From the NCBI GenBank assembly GCA_035192965.1, contig CP136571.1:3676501-3740500 (forward strand): a DNA stretch of 64,000 nt. Direction: 5' to 3'. Source of the DNA: Fuscovulum sp. (GTDB lineage: Bacteria; Pseudomonadota; Alphaproteobacteria; Rhodobacterales; Rhodobacteraceae). Of the stretch, positions 63,315 to 64,000 are shown in pieces. The stretch's first letter is position 1. Each line of letters begins with the position of its first letter. The notes below the pieces were generated by a model. That model had not been told where the DNA came from. It ran no database searches and saw nothing but the letters and a program-made list of their open reading frames with translations. A program made the position numbers and the translations under genes.

Positions 63315-64000
63315 ATGGCGAGCAACGGGGCGCTAAGTGTTCTGGAACCGATCCAGCGGCCGTCCATCGCAGATTCCGTCTTTGACGAACTGCATCGCCA
63401 GATTCTTCGGCTGGAACTCCCGCCCGGCACCAAGCTTTCAGAATTCGACGTCGCCCGCGCCCTTGGCGTGTCGCGCCAGCCGGTCCGCGATGCCTTCTAC
63501 AGGTTGTCAAAGCTGGGCTTCCTGACCATCCGCCCACAGCGCGCAACCGTCGTCTCGGCCATCTCGGAACGGGCTGTGATGCAGGCCCGCTTTATCCGCA
63601 TGGCAATCGAGGCCGAAACGGCGCGCGTCGCCTGCCGGACGCTGACCGAAGCTGATCTTGCGGCCATCGAAGCGATCATCGACCAGCAGGCCGAGGCCGT
63701 CGCCGCGCACGACCCATCCAGGTTTCACGATCTGGACGATCAGTTCCACCGCGAAATCTGCGAACGTTCGGGTACCGGCTTTGTCTGGGAAACGGCGCGC
63801 GAGATGAAGTCGCATATGGATCGGGTGCGCTTCCTATCCTTGTCCTTCGCACTGGAATACGCCTTTGCGGAACACAAGGATATTCTGGCGGCGATCCGGT
63901 CACGCGACGAAGAACGCTCCGCCGAAATGGTGCGGATCCACCTGTCCCGCATCCTGCACCAGATTGTCCGCATCCGCGCCGAGAATGCCGCCTATTTCGC
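63315..64000 (+). CDS. GntR (FCD) regulator of the hexuronate operon, cut by window edge
   Basis: The visible 228 codons give a GntR winged helix (ADSVFDELHRQILRLELPPGTKLSEFDVARALGVSRQPVRDAFYRLSKLGFLTIRP) and most of an FCD effector domain (MQARFIRMAIEAETARVACRTL, DDQFHREICERSG, EHKDILAAIRSRDEERSAEMVRIHLSR). No stop is reached. GGAGTTAAGGA precedes the ATG. Divergent position strongly suggests it controls uxaC onward, probably sensing a uronate or its breakdown product, as UxuR/ExuR-type relatives do. Confidence 0.9.
   Translation, partial: MASNGALSVLEPIQRPSIADSVFDELHRQILRLELPPGTKLSEFDVARALGVSRQPVRDAFYRLSKLGFLTIRPQRATVVSAISERAVMQARFIRMAIEAETARVACRTLTEADLAAIEAIIDQQAEAVAAHDPSRFHDLDDQFHREICERSGTGFVWETAREMKSHMDRVRFLSLSFALEYAFAEHKDILAAIRSRDEERSAEMVRIHLSRILHQIVRIRAENAAYF

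Overview
The window is a 64 kb piece of a GC-rich alphaproteobacterial chromosome, almost certainly from the Rhodobacteraceae (Rhodobacter/Gemmobacter/Tabrizicola type). The evidence is the ethylmalonyl-CoA pathway pair ccr and ecm, the ybgC-tolQRAB-pal-cpoB-tilS-ftsH order, the infA-maf-RNase E/G-yacG operon, strongly G/C-ending codons, and protein sequences close to known Rhodobacter ones. No phage, insertion sequence, CRISPR array, plasmid gene or integrase was seen.

Layout. 1-2.2 kb: the end of fabI, a secreted subtilisin-like protease, an exported protein and tRNA-Gly(TCC). 2.5-8.5 kb: an SRAP-domain DNA-repair protein, a UshA-like nucleotidase, a DUF952 protein overlapping pyrD, a lone AsnC-type ligand domain and a RecD-like helicase. 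8.5-14.4 kb: ccr and ecm, separated by a PlsB-like acyltransferase and a small secreted protein. ecm has a striking array of four hairpins upstream. 14.4-18.5 kb: a DUF1127-like protein, deoD, a quinone-oxidoreductase-like enzyme, chaC, a DUF1989 protein and a small zinc-ribbon membrane protein. 18.5-21.8 kb: a large RTX protein. 21.8-31.4 kb: transporters and regulators, including lysE/argP, a response-regulator-like protein, yebC, an SLC13-type transporter and a YmdB-like phosphoesterase. 31.7-38.7 kb: a Lhr-like helicase with pdeM, then folD, chorismate mutase, fhs and a MOSC protein. 38.8-47.9 kb: ftsH, tilS and the Tol-Pal envelope cluster, all on the minus strand. 48-54.3 kb: a glycine-zipper lipoprotein behind an ECF-type promoter motif, a nitrilase-family hydrolase, a serralysin-like RTX protease, the infA operon and tRNA-Phe. 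54.4-64 kb: a nine-gene hexuronate operon (uxaC, TRAP transporter, kdgF, kduI, kduD, uxuB, uxuA), divergent from a GntR regulator that runs off the window.

How the parts work together. Ccr and Ecm carry out two committed steps of acetyl-CoA assimilation without a glyoxylate shunt. FolD and Fhs interconvert one-carbon tetrahydrofolate units. The Tol-Pal genes build the envelope-constriction machine. The last operon imports uronates by a TRAP system and converts glucuronate (UxaC, UxuB, UxuA) and unsaturated uronates (KdgF, KduI, KduD) to 2-keto-3-deoxygluconate. The kinase and aldolase that would finish the route are not in the window.

The least explained signals are non-coding: the symmetric hairpin array before ecm, a 12-bp-period TGCAC element found at two places, a palindrome set upstream of fhs, and tandem repeats upstream of the RTX gene and of the response-regulator-like gene. 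tilS appears to lack an ATG, GTG or TTG start that keeps its N-terminus. Two genes of 58-59 codons (yacG and a protein beside ccr) are easy to miss.
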